45,473 nucleotides of DNA. Source: Rickettsiales bacterium. Its GTDB lineage: Bacteria > Pseudomonadota > Alphaproteobacteria > Rickettsiales > JABIRX01. The position numbers were made by a program, and so were the translations under genes. The stretch is taken from assembly GCA_018659145.1 (NCBI GenBank), contig JABJNB010000045.1, positions 1 through 45,473 on the forward strand. Reading direction: 5' to 3'. The first letter of the stretch is position 1; every line of letters begins with the position of its first letter. The notes beneath the pieces were generated by a model. That model worked only from the letters and a program-made list of their open reading frames with translations. It did no database searches and had not been told where the DNA came from. Shown in pieces: positions 36,448 to 43,152 of the stretch.

Positions 36448-37037
36448 ACCGCATCATTCCATGCTCCGTGCTGAAGTATTCCATCTTTACTGAAAGAAAC
36501 TATCACTTGTTTTTTTGCCGAAAGAATTTCCTTCAACTCTGTTCCCTCTTTACCATAATTGATAGCAAACTCGATTGAGCCTTCGATCAATCCAGACTCA
36601 GGAATTTTATCAACCTGGATGGCATGAGAATCTTGCCATCCAATTCATCTAGCTGGAACAGTATGGGTTATCTCACTAATATCTTGAGTAGGAACTTTAT
36701 CCCTAAGCCTAACCTGAAAATCAGATGCTTTAAAACTGATTGGAAAATCGGATGCATTAGAAACTACAAAACCTAAGCAAACTCCTTTTGTCCTTAAATC
36801 CCTAACAACCTTTACCGCAGAAAAATGAATTTTATATAACCATTCATTTGTCTTTACCAGCCAATGAAAAACACAAGACAACACGGAATGCGATAGTTCG
36901 AATAGTTCCAACAGTAATTGACTGGGAGGCAGTTTCTTTTCACAGATTTTTTGCTTTTGATTCGCACAGAATCTCACCTTACCTTTTACGAAATCAAAAG
37001 TTAATTCCCTTTTCCGTATACTAAAGGGATCATCGCC
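36444..37037 (-). pseudogene. Interrupted gene of unknown function
   Basis: One minus-strand frame is open from 37037 to 36444 except for a single TGA at 36645-36647. The upstream part (GTG at 36977 possible, but readable codons begin earlier, at GDDPFSIRKRELTF) has VCLGFVVSNASDFPISFKASDFQV. After the TGA the same frame continues with WQDSHAIQVDKIPESGLIEGS, EFAINYGKEGTELKEIL and SFSKDGILQHGAWNDAV before its own stop. The 5' end is cut by repeat debris at about 37038. I do not recognise the family. Smooth coding text on both sides of the stop indicates a recently inactivated gene. Confidence 0.6.
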
Positions 37038-37075
37038 TTATATCATGACACGGCCTGTAAAGGCTGCCCCTAGGT
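37038..37075. repeat. Repeat B/E end fragment
   Basis: On the minus strand AGGGGCAGCCTTTACAGGCC is followed by GTGTCATGATATAAGG. This matches the junction at 27533-27570 (AGGCGACCTTTACAGGCTGT then ATCGCGATATAATT), so it is the same composite end. It truncates the pseudogene beside it. The remaining spacer to nrdR has nothing recognised. Confidence 0.5.
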
Positions 37076-37130
37076 TATCGAGGTGATTTAAACTATGCAT
37101 TTGTAGCTCTCCTGACCAGACGACACAAAC

Positions 37131-37580
37131 TCAAGCAGCTAAGTTCTTAATAAAGCTTTGAAAATCCTGAGTGTCAGTAAAATTCTTATAGACTGATGCA
37201 AATCTAACATAAGCAACTTTGTCTAAATCAAACAAACTTTCTAACACCAAATCCCCTATTGCCGAGGTCATGATATTATTCTCACTCATATCTGCAATCT
37301 TACTATAGATATTATTGATTAAGCGCTCTAATTCATCACTAGAAACATTACGCTTTCTCACCGACATTTTTACCGAAGACCTTAATTTATCTAAATTGAA
37401 GAATTCCGTTGCGCCAGATTTTTTCTCAACAATAATTTCTTTAGTTTCTAATCGTTCAAATGTAGTAAATCTAGCATTACAAGTAGTGCAAAAACGACGC
37501 CTCTTAATTGACTTTCCATCATCAACTACTCGTGAGTCTTTAACCGCAGTTTCAAGATTTACGCAAAAAGGACAATGCAT
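37131..37580 (-). CDS. nrdR: Transcriptional repressor NrdR
   Basis: 149-residue zinc-ribbon/ATP-cone repressor of ribonucleotide reductase genes. The zinc ribbon has C3, C6, C31 and C34 (HCPFC ... RRRFCTTCNARFTTFE), and the ATP-cone runs from about 48 (VEKKSGATEFFNLDKL) to 135. Complete. It starts 4 bases after the glyA stop, the conserved alphaproteobacterial rpiB-glyA-nrdR order. No NrdR-box pair was recognised in this window, as expected since nrdAB are elsewhere. Confidence 0.97.
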   Translation of the reverse strand: MHCPFCVNLETAVKDSRVVDDGKSIKRRRFCTTCNARFTTFERLETKEIIVEKKSGATEFFNLDKLRSSVKMSVRKRNVSSDELERLINNIYSKIADMSENNIMTSAIGDLVLESLFDLDKVAYVRFASVYKNFTDTQDFQSFIKNLAA

Positions 37581-37584
37581 ATAA

Positions 37585-38859
37585 TTATAATTCCATAATT
37601 GGAAATTTTGCGCACATCTCTATCACTTCACGCTTTACCGTTTGGATGACACTCTCTAAAGCCGCTGCATCTCCAGCAGAAATACCATCAACCACATCAC
37701 CTATTAGATTACCTATTCTCTCAAATTCAGCTTCACCAAAACCACGTGCAGTTCCAGCTGGAGTACCAAGTCTAATGCCAGATGTTACAAACGGACTTTT
37801 TGGATCATTTGGTATAGCATTTTTATTACAAGTTAAATTAGCTTCCTCTAAAACAGCCTCTACTTCCTTACCCGTTAAATCCTTTGGCGTCAGGTCAACC
37901 AAAACAATATGTGTATCCGTACCACCAGAAACTATATTGAGACCTCTTTTCTTTAACGTATCAGCCAAAATTTGTGCATTTTTAACAACCGACCTAACAT
38001 AAACTTTAAAATCATCACTTAGCGCTTCTTTAAAGCATACCGCTTTAGCAGCAATAACATGCATTAATGGTCCACCTTGGATACCAGGGAAAATAGCTGA
38101 GTTAATTTTTTTACCTAAATCTAAATTATTTGATAAAATAATTCCACCTCTAGGACCACGTAATGTCTTATGAGTCGTGGATGTAACCACATCAGCATAT
38201 GGCACTGGGGAAGGATAAACACCACCAGCAACTAAACCCGCTATATGTGCCATATCAACCAATAAATAAGCTCCGACCTTATCTGCAATTTCACGAAATT
38301 TAGCCCAATCAACAATACGTGAATAAGCCGAGATTCCAGCAATAATCATTTTTGGCTTATGCTCAAGAGCCAAAGCTTCAACCTCTACGTAATCAATAAG
38401 GTTGGTATCTTCCGTCACTTGATATTGAACCGAGTTAAACCATTTTCCAGATTGATTAGGAGCAGACCCATGAGTCAAATGCCCACCCGATGCAAGAGAC
38501 AAACCTAATATAGTATCTCCTGGTTGCAATAATGCCATAAAGACTCCTTGATTTGCCTGAGAGCCTGAATTTGGCTGTACATTTGCATACTCGCAGCCAA
38601 AAATTTCTTTTACCCTATCAATTGCCAGAGTTTCTATTACATCTGCAAATTCACAGCCACCATAATATCTTTTACCCGGATATCCTTCTGCATACTTATT
38701 CGTAAACACACTGCCTTGAGCTTCTATCACTGCTTTTGAAGTAATATTTTCAGATGCTATAAGCTCAATCTGATTTTGCTGTCTAATTAATTCGTCTTGG
38801 ATTGCATCTGATACATCAATATCAGTTTCACTAAGACCTTTATAACCCTTTGAATACAT
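37585..38859 (-). CDS. glyA: Serine hydroxymethyltransferase
   Basis: PLP enzyme converting serine and tetrahydrofolate to glycine and methylene-tetrahydrofolate, the main source of one-carbon units. 424 residues. [41 protein letters not shown] and the PLP-lysine K231 in [12 protein letters not shown] are present. It lies between a small unknown gene (9 bases upstream) and nrdR (4 bases downstream), within a probable rpiB-to-nrdR transcription unit. Confidence 0.98.
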   Translation of the reverse strand: MYSKGYKGLSETDIDVSDAIQDELIRQQNQIELIASENITSKAVIEAQGSVFTNKYAEGYPGKRYYGGCEFADVIETLAIDRVKEIFGCEYANVQPNSGSQANQGVFMALLQPGDTILGLSLASGGHLTHGSAPNQSGKWFNSVQYQVTEDTNLIDYVEVEALALEHKPKMIIAGISAYSRIVDWAKFREIADKVGAYLLVDMAHIAGLVAGGVYPSPVPYADVVTSTTHKTLRGPRGGIILSNNLDLGKKINSAIFPGIQGGPLMHVIAAKAVCFKEALSDDFKVYVRSVVKNAQILADTLKKRGLNIVSGGTDTHIVLVDLTPKDLTGKEVEAVLEEANLTCNKNAIPNDPKSPFVTSGIRLGTPAGTARGFGEAEFERIGNLIGDVVDGISAGDAAALESVIQTVKREVIEMCAKFPIMEL

Positions 38860-38868
38860 GTGATCGCC

Positions 38869-39117
38869 TCAATTATATTTGTTATTCTCTATTTTGACGA
38901 TTAACTTTTTTACGTCATCAACGATTTCTATGACATTAATTATATAATTTTCAAGATCTAGATTTAACTTAGATAGATTATCATTATCTAAAAACTCAGA
39001 TCTTCTCTCACAAATTGAAGATAACGACTCTTTTATCAAAATATGATCACTATCTTCTAAGTCATCAAATTTATCACAGATTTTTTTTACTAAGTAATTA
39101 GACATCTCAAACTCCAC
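38869..39117 (-). CDS. Small acidic helical protein, unknown
   Basis: 82 residues, Asp/Glu/Asn/Leu/Ile-rich, with heptad-like spacing over about 40-77 that suggests a coiled coil. No signal peptide or membrane segment. I recognise no family; it does not fit ZapA. An alternative start, the Met at residue 5, would give 78 residues. Placed 9 bases ahead of glyA and in the same direction, it is likely co-transcribed. Its position between rpiB and glyA is not part of the usual alphaproteobacterial block. Confidence 0.6.
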   Translation of the reverse strand: MEFEMSNYLVKKICDKFDDLEDSDHILIKESLSSICERRSEFLDNDNLSKLNLDLENYIINVIEIVDDVKKLIVKIENNKYN

Positions 39118-39213
39118 TTCTCTTAAATTCTCAGAAAAATTATTAAACCATAGCTAGAGTATTAGCAATAAAAAAATCACAATTTATTACTTTCTCATGA
39201 AAAACCCTGTTAT

Positions 39214-39243
39214 TTGCAACTTATCATTGCGGAATTGCAACTT
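39214..39243. promoter_or_regulatory. Pair of TTGCAACTT direct repeats, 21 bp apart
   Basis: TTGCAACTT occurs at 39214-39222 and 39235-39243, exactly two helical turns apart, in the spacer upstream of the small gene and glyA. Direct repeats with this phasing can be operator half-sites. No known regulator is matched. Confidence 0.25.
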
Positions 39244-39285
39244 CCTACAAAGTAGGATCAAAAAATTTAGAGACTCATATCATAT

Positions 39286-39342
39286 AAAATAATACATATT
39301 TTAAGAAGGAAAAAATTTGTGACTTTGATTCGGGACAGACAG
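39286..39342. repeat. Repeat A, copy 3, right half only, overlapping rpiB 3' end
   Basis: ATAATACATATTTTAAGAAG, then GAAAAAATTTGTGACTTTGA and TTCGGGACAG, match the right half of repeats A1 and A2. The left half is missing. The element provides the last 12-13 codons and the TAA stop of rpiB. Confidence 0.7.
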
Positions 39343-39762
39343 CTTACTAACCCTTAACTGATGACGCCCCTTAGCAAAATTAGTACTTAAGAAACTATTG
39401 CACAAATCCAAAGCTTGCTGCCCAGCTATGAATCTCGACCCCAATGCCAAAACATTTGCATCATTATGCTCTCTAGATAATATTGCTACCTCATGCTCAC
39501 TACACAAAGCCGCTCTAATATGAGCGTAACGATTTGCCGCGATTGATATGCCAATGCCACTACCACAAATAAGAATACCAAAGTCACCCTCGCTCGTGAT
39601 AGATTCCGCCACAAGCTTAGCATAATCTGGATAATCCACTGAAGCCTCAGAATCTGTACCAAGATTGATAATATTATAATTTTGCAAATTAGCGATTAAA
39701 TATGACTTTAACTCATAGCCTGCATGATCTGATGCGATATATAAATTGTTAATTTTTGGCAT
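39301..39762 (-). CDS. rpiB: Ribose-5-phosphate isomerase B
   Basis: 153 residues; interconverts ribose-5-phosphate and ribulose-5-phosphate. IASDHAGYELK (D12, H13), the catalytic Cys C66 in ICGSGIGISIAANR and REHNDANVLALGSR are present. The normal end of the protein is around RHQLRVSKL; after it the frame reads SVPNQSHKFFPS and stops, and these codons are repeat A sequence. The C-terminal tail is thus repeat-derived and probably tolerated. First gene of the rpiB, unknown, glyA, nrdR series, although 183 bases and a repeat separate it from the next gene. Confidence 0.96.
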   Translation of the reverse strand: MPKINNLYIASDHAGYELKSYLIANLQNYNIINLGTDSEASVDYPDYAKLVAESITSEGDFGILICGSGIGISIAANRYAHIRAALCSEHEVAILSREHNDANVLALGSRFIAGQQALDLCNSFLSTNFAKGRHQLRVSKLSVPNQSHKFFPS

Positions 39763-39888
39763 GATTATATATTATTCTGGTGTCCATCTAGACTTTTAGC
39801 CTATAATTTTATAAACTCAATTGCAATATTTGGATTATGATATCGTAGTAATCGGTTTTCCTGCCAAGAAGCATCGAGTCCTGTCTAG

Positions 39889-40270
39889 CAATGGCGGGAG
39901 GAGCCCGCCCCTACAAAGTTACCTATCCTTCTCCTATGCGGATTGATATTTACGGGCCTATCTCAAATGAAAATTGCTAAGATTTTTGTTCTTAATATCT
40001 TGGGCTTTTGGCAGAATTTGCTTTAAGCAGGAAAATTTGTGATTTTAATTCGGGGCAGGCTCTCCTACTCTGTCAAATCAAGGGCGGGAAGACCCCGGCC
40101 CTGCAAAGTTACACATCACTCTCCTATGCGGATTTATATTTATGGGCCTATCTCAAATAAAAATTGTAAAGATTTTTACTCTTAAGATCTTGGTTTTTTT
40201 TGCAGAATTTGTTTTAAGCAGGAAAAATTTGTGATTTTAATTCGGGGCAGGCTCTCCTACTCTGTCAAAT
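39889..40270. repeat. Tandem duplication of ~190 bp carrying repeats A (copies 4 and 5)
   Basis: Two units, 39889-40078 and 40079-40270, line up throughout: GGCGGGAGGAGCCCGCCCCT / GGCGGGAAGACCCCGGCCCT, TCTCCTATGCGGATT, GGGCCTATCTCAAAT, the A core, TTTAAGCAGGAAAA, TTCGGGGCAGGCTC, TCCTACTCTGTCAAAT. Repeat A occupies 39954-40062 and 40144-40254. The 5' part of each unit (GCCCGCCCCTACAAAG) resembles a repeat E end. It fills most of the 494-base gap between rpiB and the prepilin genes; 39763-39888 should contain the rpiB promoter. Confidence 0.75.
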
Positions 40271-41789
40271 TTTGAATATCCGATACCGTGTAATATCTAA
40301 CAACCTGACTAAAATCATCTTTCCAACCAGCTCGCTCTACAAGCCCAGAGCCACTTGTCATATAATCTGTAACGATGCTTTGACTATCAAAACCATTCCC
40401 CAAAACATTATAATTAGTAGAACGATTAGCATCTACTACCCCGCCCTTACGATGAGCCCCTCTGCCAGTTGGACCATATGAGATAACAGCAAATACAGCC
40501 TGATCCTCAATCAATGAACCATTAATATCATTAATTTGCAAAAATGGTCCCCGGCCCTGATACTGCGCATCGCCATTTTGCCATTTAGCTTCAAGATAAT
40601 TATGCAATATATTCAAAGTTGCTGAATCAAAAGCATTTTCATAAATCAATACTTCATATAATAATCCATTCATAAAACTAGCTCCAGTATTTACAGCGCC
40701 TCCTGCTGCTATAGCCTCGGATCCAACCCCAACATAACCATATCTAACATTACCAGATCCAAGCTTAGAAGCAGAAGGATGTGGAGAGCGCGATGATATA
40801 TTCACGCCATCTATATATAATTTTTGCTGAGATGCCGCTAACCTATCATAAACACTAGTTAGAATATGCACATTACCATCTCTATAACCTGACGAAGAAA
40901 CAGTCGTGTTATAAGACCCTCCTCCAAAGGGCTTGGTCTTAAATCCAAAATTCCCATCAGAACGTAAATTTACTCGCCAATATTCACTACCATCATAACT
41001 CACAAATATTTGCTTAGTTGCGGAAGATGTTTTAAACACCACAAATGTTGTCACCTGAGATAATGACCCATCATACCCGACTCCGGTAGATTCGTAATAA
41101 TTACCATCTATATATAATCTGTCATCCACCCCATCAAAGCTCATTGCCGGCAAACCTTCCTCAGAAACAAAAGACGGCCGAAATCCCGCAACATCCTGCT
41201 TCAAATTATAACCATTGCCACTTTTATCATTAACTTCCAATATATTACCACTACCATCCACAGACATAGCTGCAACATCAGAGCTATCTGCCCATAAAAT
41301 CAAATTAGTGTAATTCGTCGGTGTATTAGCAATGGAACTGGGCACGTCTATATAATCATTAAATTCAACACCAGAGGGCACAATAAAGGTTAATTTATTA
41401 CCCCAGCCATCAAGGATATAATTATATGACAAGCCCAGCTCCCGACTTGGCACAGAACCAGCATAGAATTTACCATCACTACTTAAGACCTCCCTGTCAC
41501 ATGTTGCATTACTGTCCGACGTCTTTTCACTAGCGCCAACTGATCTGCTTTTAATATTAACACGCGGGTCTGCCGGACAAGGAAAATATCCATTCTTTGC
41601 ATAATACGCCGCTACAGCAACTTCAATATCGTTAATTTTTTGTTTTGTTTCTAAATACTTACTCCCCTCCATAGACCTATTTTTAATAGCAACTGAACTG
41701 GTAATAAGCACAGAAACACCCGTAAGGATAATAGATATCTCCAGCAAAGAAAACGCCGAGCGTAATTTTGTAATAATACCAAATTTCAT
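40257..41789 (-). CDS. Prepilin-like protein with inserted LamG/concanavalin-like domain (pilin paralog 4)
   Basis: 510 residues. A short basic leader ends at Ala12, followed by FSLLEISIILTGVSVLI: aromatic +1, Glu +5 and a hydrophobic helix, the type IV prepilin pattern, but with Ala in place of Gly before the cut. The mature domain shows FPCPADP (69-75), GSVPSRELGL, ILDGWGNKLTFIV (125-137) and, much later, ISYGPTGRGAHRKGG (436-450). Between the last two lies a roughly 240-residue insertion (162-404) reading like a LamG-type jelly roll: LILWADSSD, NDKSGNGYNL, MSFDGVDDRLYI, LYIDGVN, GLLYEVLIYENAF. A sugar- or matrix-binding pilus subunit is inferred. Last of four such genes. Confidence 0.8.
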   Translation of the reverse strand: MKFGIITKLRSAFSLLEISIILTGVSVLITSSVAIKNRSMEGSKYLETKQKINDIEVAVAAYYAKNGYFPCPADPRVNIKSRSVGASEKTSDSNATCDREVLSSDGKFYAGSVPSRELGLSYNYILDGWGNKLTFIVPSGVEFNDYIDVPSSIANTPTNYTNLILWADSSDVAAMSVDGSGNILEVNDKSGNGYNLKQDVAGFRPSFVSEEGLPAMSFDGVDDRLYIDGNYYESTGVGYDGSLSQVTTFVVFKTSSATKQIFVSYDGSEYWRVNLRSDGNFGFKTKPFGGGSYNTTVSSSGYRDGNVHILTSVYDRLAASQQKLYIDGVNISSRSPHPSASKLGSGNVRYGYVGVGSEAIAAGGAVNTGASFMNGLLYEVLIYENAFDSATLNILHNYLEAKWQNGDAQYQGRGPFLQINDINGSLIEDQAVFAVISYGPTGRGAHRKGGVVDANRSTNYNVLGNGFDSQSIVTDYMTSGSGLVERAGWKDDFSQVVRYYTVSDIQNLTE

Positions 41790-41821
41790 TTTAAATATAA
41801 CAAAGCACTGTTTTGCAAATT

Positions 41822-41869
41822 ATACCAAAGCTCATGTTTAGATGCGCATCTAAACATGAGCTTTGGTAT
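41822..41869. repeat. Perfect 48-bp palindrome between pilin paralogs 3 and 4
   Basis: ATACCAAAGCTCATGTTTAG is followed by ATGCGCAT and then the exact reverse complement of the first arm. The 24-bp arms match perfectly. Its ATACCAAA/TTTGGTAT ends are like those of repeat C at 44081. Transcribed, it would form a very stable hairpin just after the stop of paralog 3 (a stop the palindrome touches), so it may end or attenuate transcription before paralog 4. Confidence 0.85.
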
Positions 41870-43149
41870 TAAAGTAGATTCTTCAATTTAAGACTATAAT
41901 CAAGATCTTTATTTATTACCGAACAAACAGAGGTTAAGTCACTACACAAAAACTCAAAGGCCTTTGGCAGAAAGCTATCGTCAAAAGCCATCAGATTCTC
42001 TGTGTCATAACCTTTAGTTAACAACACCCCAGCATTATTATAACTAGAATACCGATTGCGCAAATTACTCATAACAATAAACGAAAAATCTATCGGCTGA
42101 GCTGCAGAATTAATAATTGTAACATCAGTATATTCCGGCAGATCATACTGCTCTACATACCGACTAATCAAATCTGAATATTGCTCTTGTGATATGATAA
42201 TATTTTGCAAAAGCAAACCCCTGTTATTAGTTGCAAGATCCAAATTCAAGTCTGCAAACGTTATCGGGATATCGAATAACTGGTTATTATTAAACATAAA
42301 AAATAATGTGTTATGCATAACATCATAATGAAATGAAAAATAATTATGCTCAGTACAAGAAACCTCCTTTTCATGATCATAGTCCTGCTCTCCCTCAGCC
42401 CTAACTATACATATACCCTCATCATAACTTAGAGTAATTATGGCTGAGTCTAATGACAAAACAAACTCAAAATCAGCGTTAAATATTCCATCAAATAAGA
42501 TAAGCCTTTGCATAATATACAAATCTAAATCCATATGCATTTTGTTAAACCTGACATACTCCTCCTCCTCCAATTGGAATATCTCAAAATCACCATCCAC
42601 ATCAATCACCTCTCCCGATATCTTTCTATCAGCATGCCAATTATTACTTGAAATGTTTTCTTGAGCCGCAGAAAACCAAATCACATCCTTTGCTACGTGA
42701 TTTATTAACTCTTTGTTCAATACAGAACCCTCTTCAGTTAAATCTTGCCTAACCAGATAAACATACTTACTTCCCCACGGATCCATCAAATAATCCATAT
42801 CTAAATTTAAATTAGCTATTGGCAGAGATCCTACATAATATTCTCCTTGACCAGATTCTGCCACACCATAAGAAGGCACACATCCTTCCGAATCTCTTAC
42901 CTCAGATTTAGCCTGATCATCGAATATATCTTTTTCTGGATATGAAGGGCATGGCAATTTTTGATTTTTATACCAGTAAGCCGTTAGATGATTACTAATA
43001 ATCTCAATCTCAGAATCCGCGTCTCTCTGCTTATCCAAAATATCAAGATTTTGATCAAGAACCAAGCTTGCAATTAAGAAGGCTGCTAAGAAGCTATTTA
43101 AAAAAGCAACATCGATAAGCGAAAAGGCCCTTGTCAAAGCCAGGGACAT
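41869..43149 (-). CDS. Prepilin-like protein with diverged insertion (pilin paralog 3)
   Basis: 426 residues. Leader MSLALTRA then FSLIDVAFLNSFLAAFLIASL: aromatic +1 and Asp, not Glu, at +5. The common mature features are LPCPSYPE (65-72), VGSLPIANLNLDMDYLMDPWGSKYVYLV (106-133) and FIVMSNLRNRYSSYNNAGV (358-375), with the last motif worn. An insertion at about 155-345 occupies the same place as the LamG-like domain of paralog 4 and ends in a similar strand-helix pattern (GLLLQNIIISQEQYSDLISRYVEQ compared with GLLYEVLIYENAF...). The DFEF...LFFMFNNNQ strands suggest a diverged jelly roll. It starts 3 bases after paralog 2. Confidence 0.72.
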   Translation of the reverse strand: MSLALTRAFSLIDVAFLNSFLAAFLIASLVLDQNLDILDKQRDADSEIEIISNHLTAYWYKNQKLPCPSYPEKDIFDDQAKSEVRDSEGCVPSYGVAESGQGEYYVGSLPIANLNLDMDYLMDPWGSKYVYLVRQDLTEEGSVLNKELINHVAKDVIWFSAAQENISSNNWHADRKISGEVIDVDGDFEIFQLEEEEYVRFNKMHMDLDLYIMQRLILFDGIFNADFEFVLSLDSAIITLSYDEGICIVRAEGEQDYDHEKEVSCTEHNYFSFHYDVMHNTLFFMFNNNQLFDIPITFADLNLDLATNNRGLLLQNIIISQEQYSDLISRYVEQYDLPEYTDVTIINSAAQPIDFSFIVMSNLRNRYSSYNNAGVLLTKGYDTENLMAFDDSFLPKAFEFLCSDLTSVCSVINKDLDYSLKLKNLL

Positions 43150-43152
43150 TAT

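Noticed and set aside
36645..36647. TGA inside readable protein text as a sign of UGA recoding to tryptophan
   Set aside because: Real genes in the window end in TGA (for example xerC and tkt), so TGA acts as stop; no other gene has an in-frame TGA.
38869..39117. Small gene before glyA as ZapA
   Set aside because: Length and coiled-coil tendency are similar, but the conserved ZapA N-terminal pattern is absent.
39889..40270. Two similar 190-bp units considered as a CRISPR or satellite
   Set aside because: Only two adjacent copies, each containing a recognisable repeat A; a simple tandem duplication explains it.
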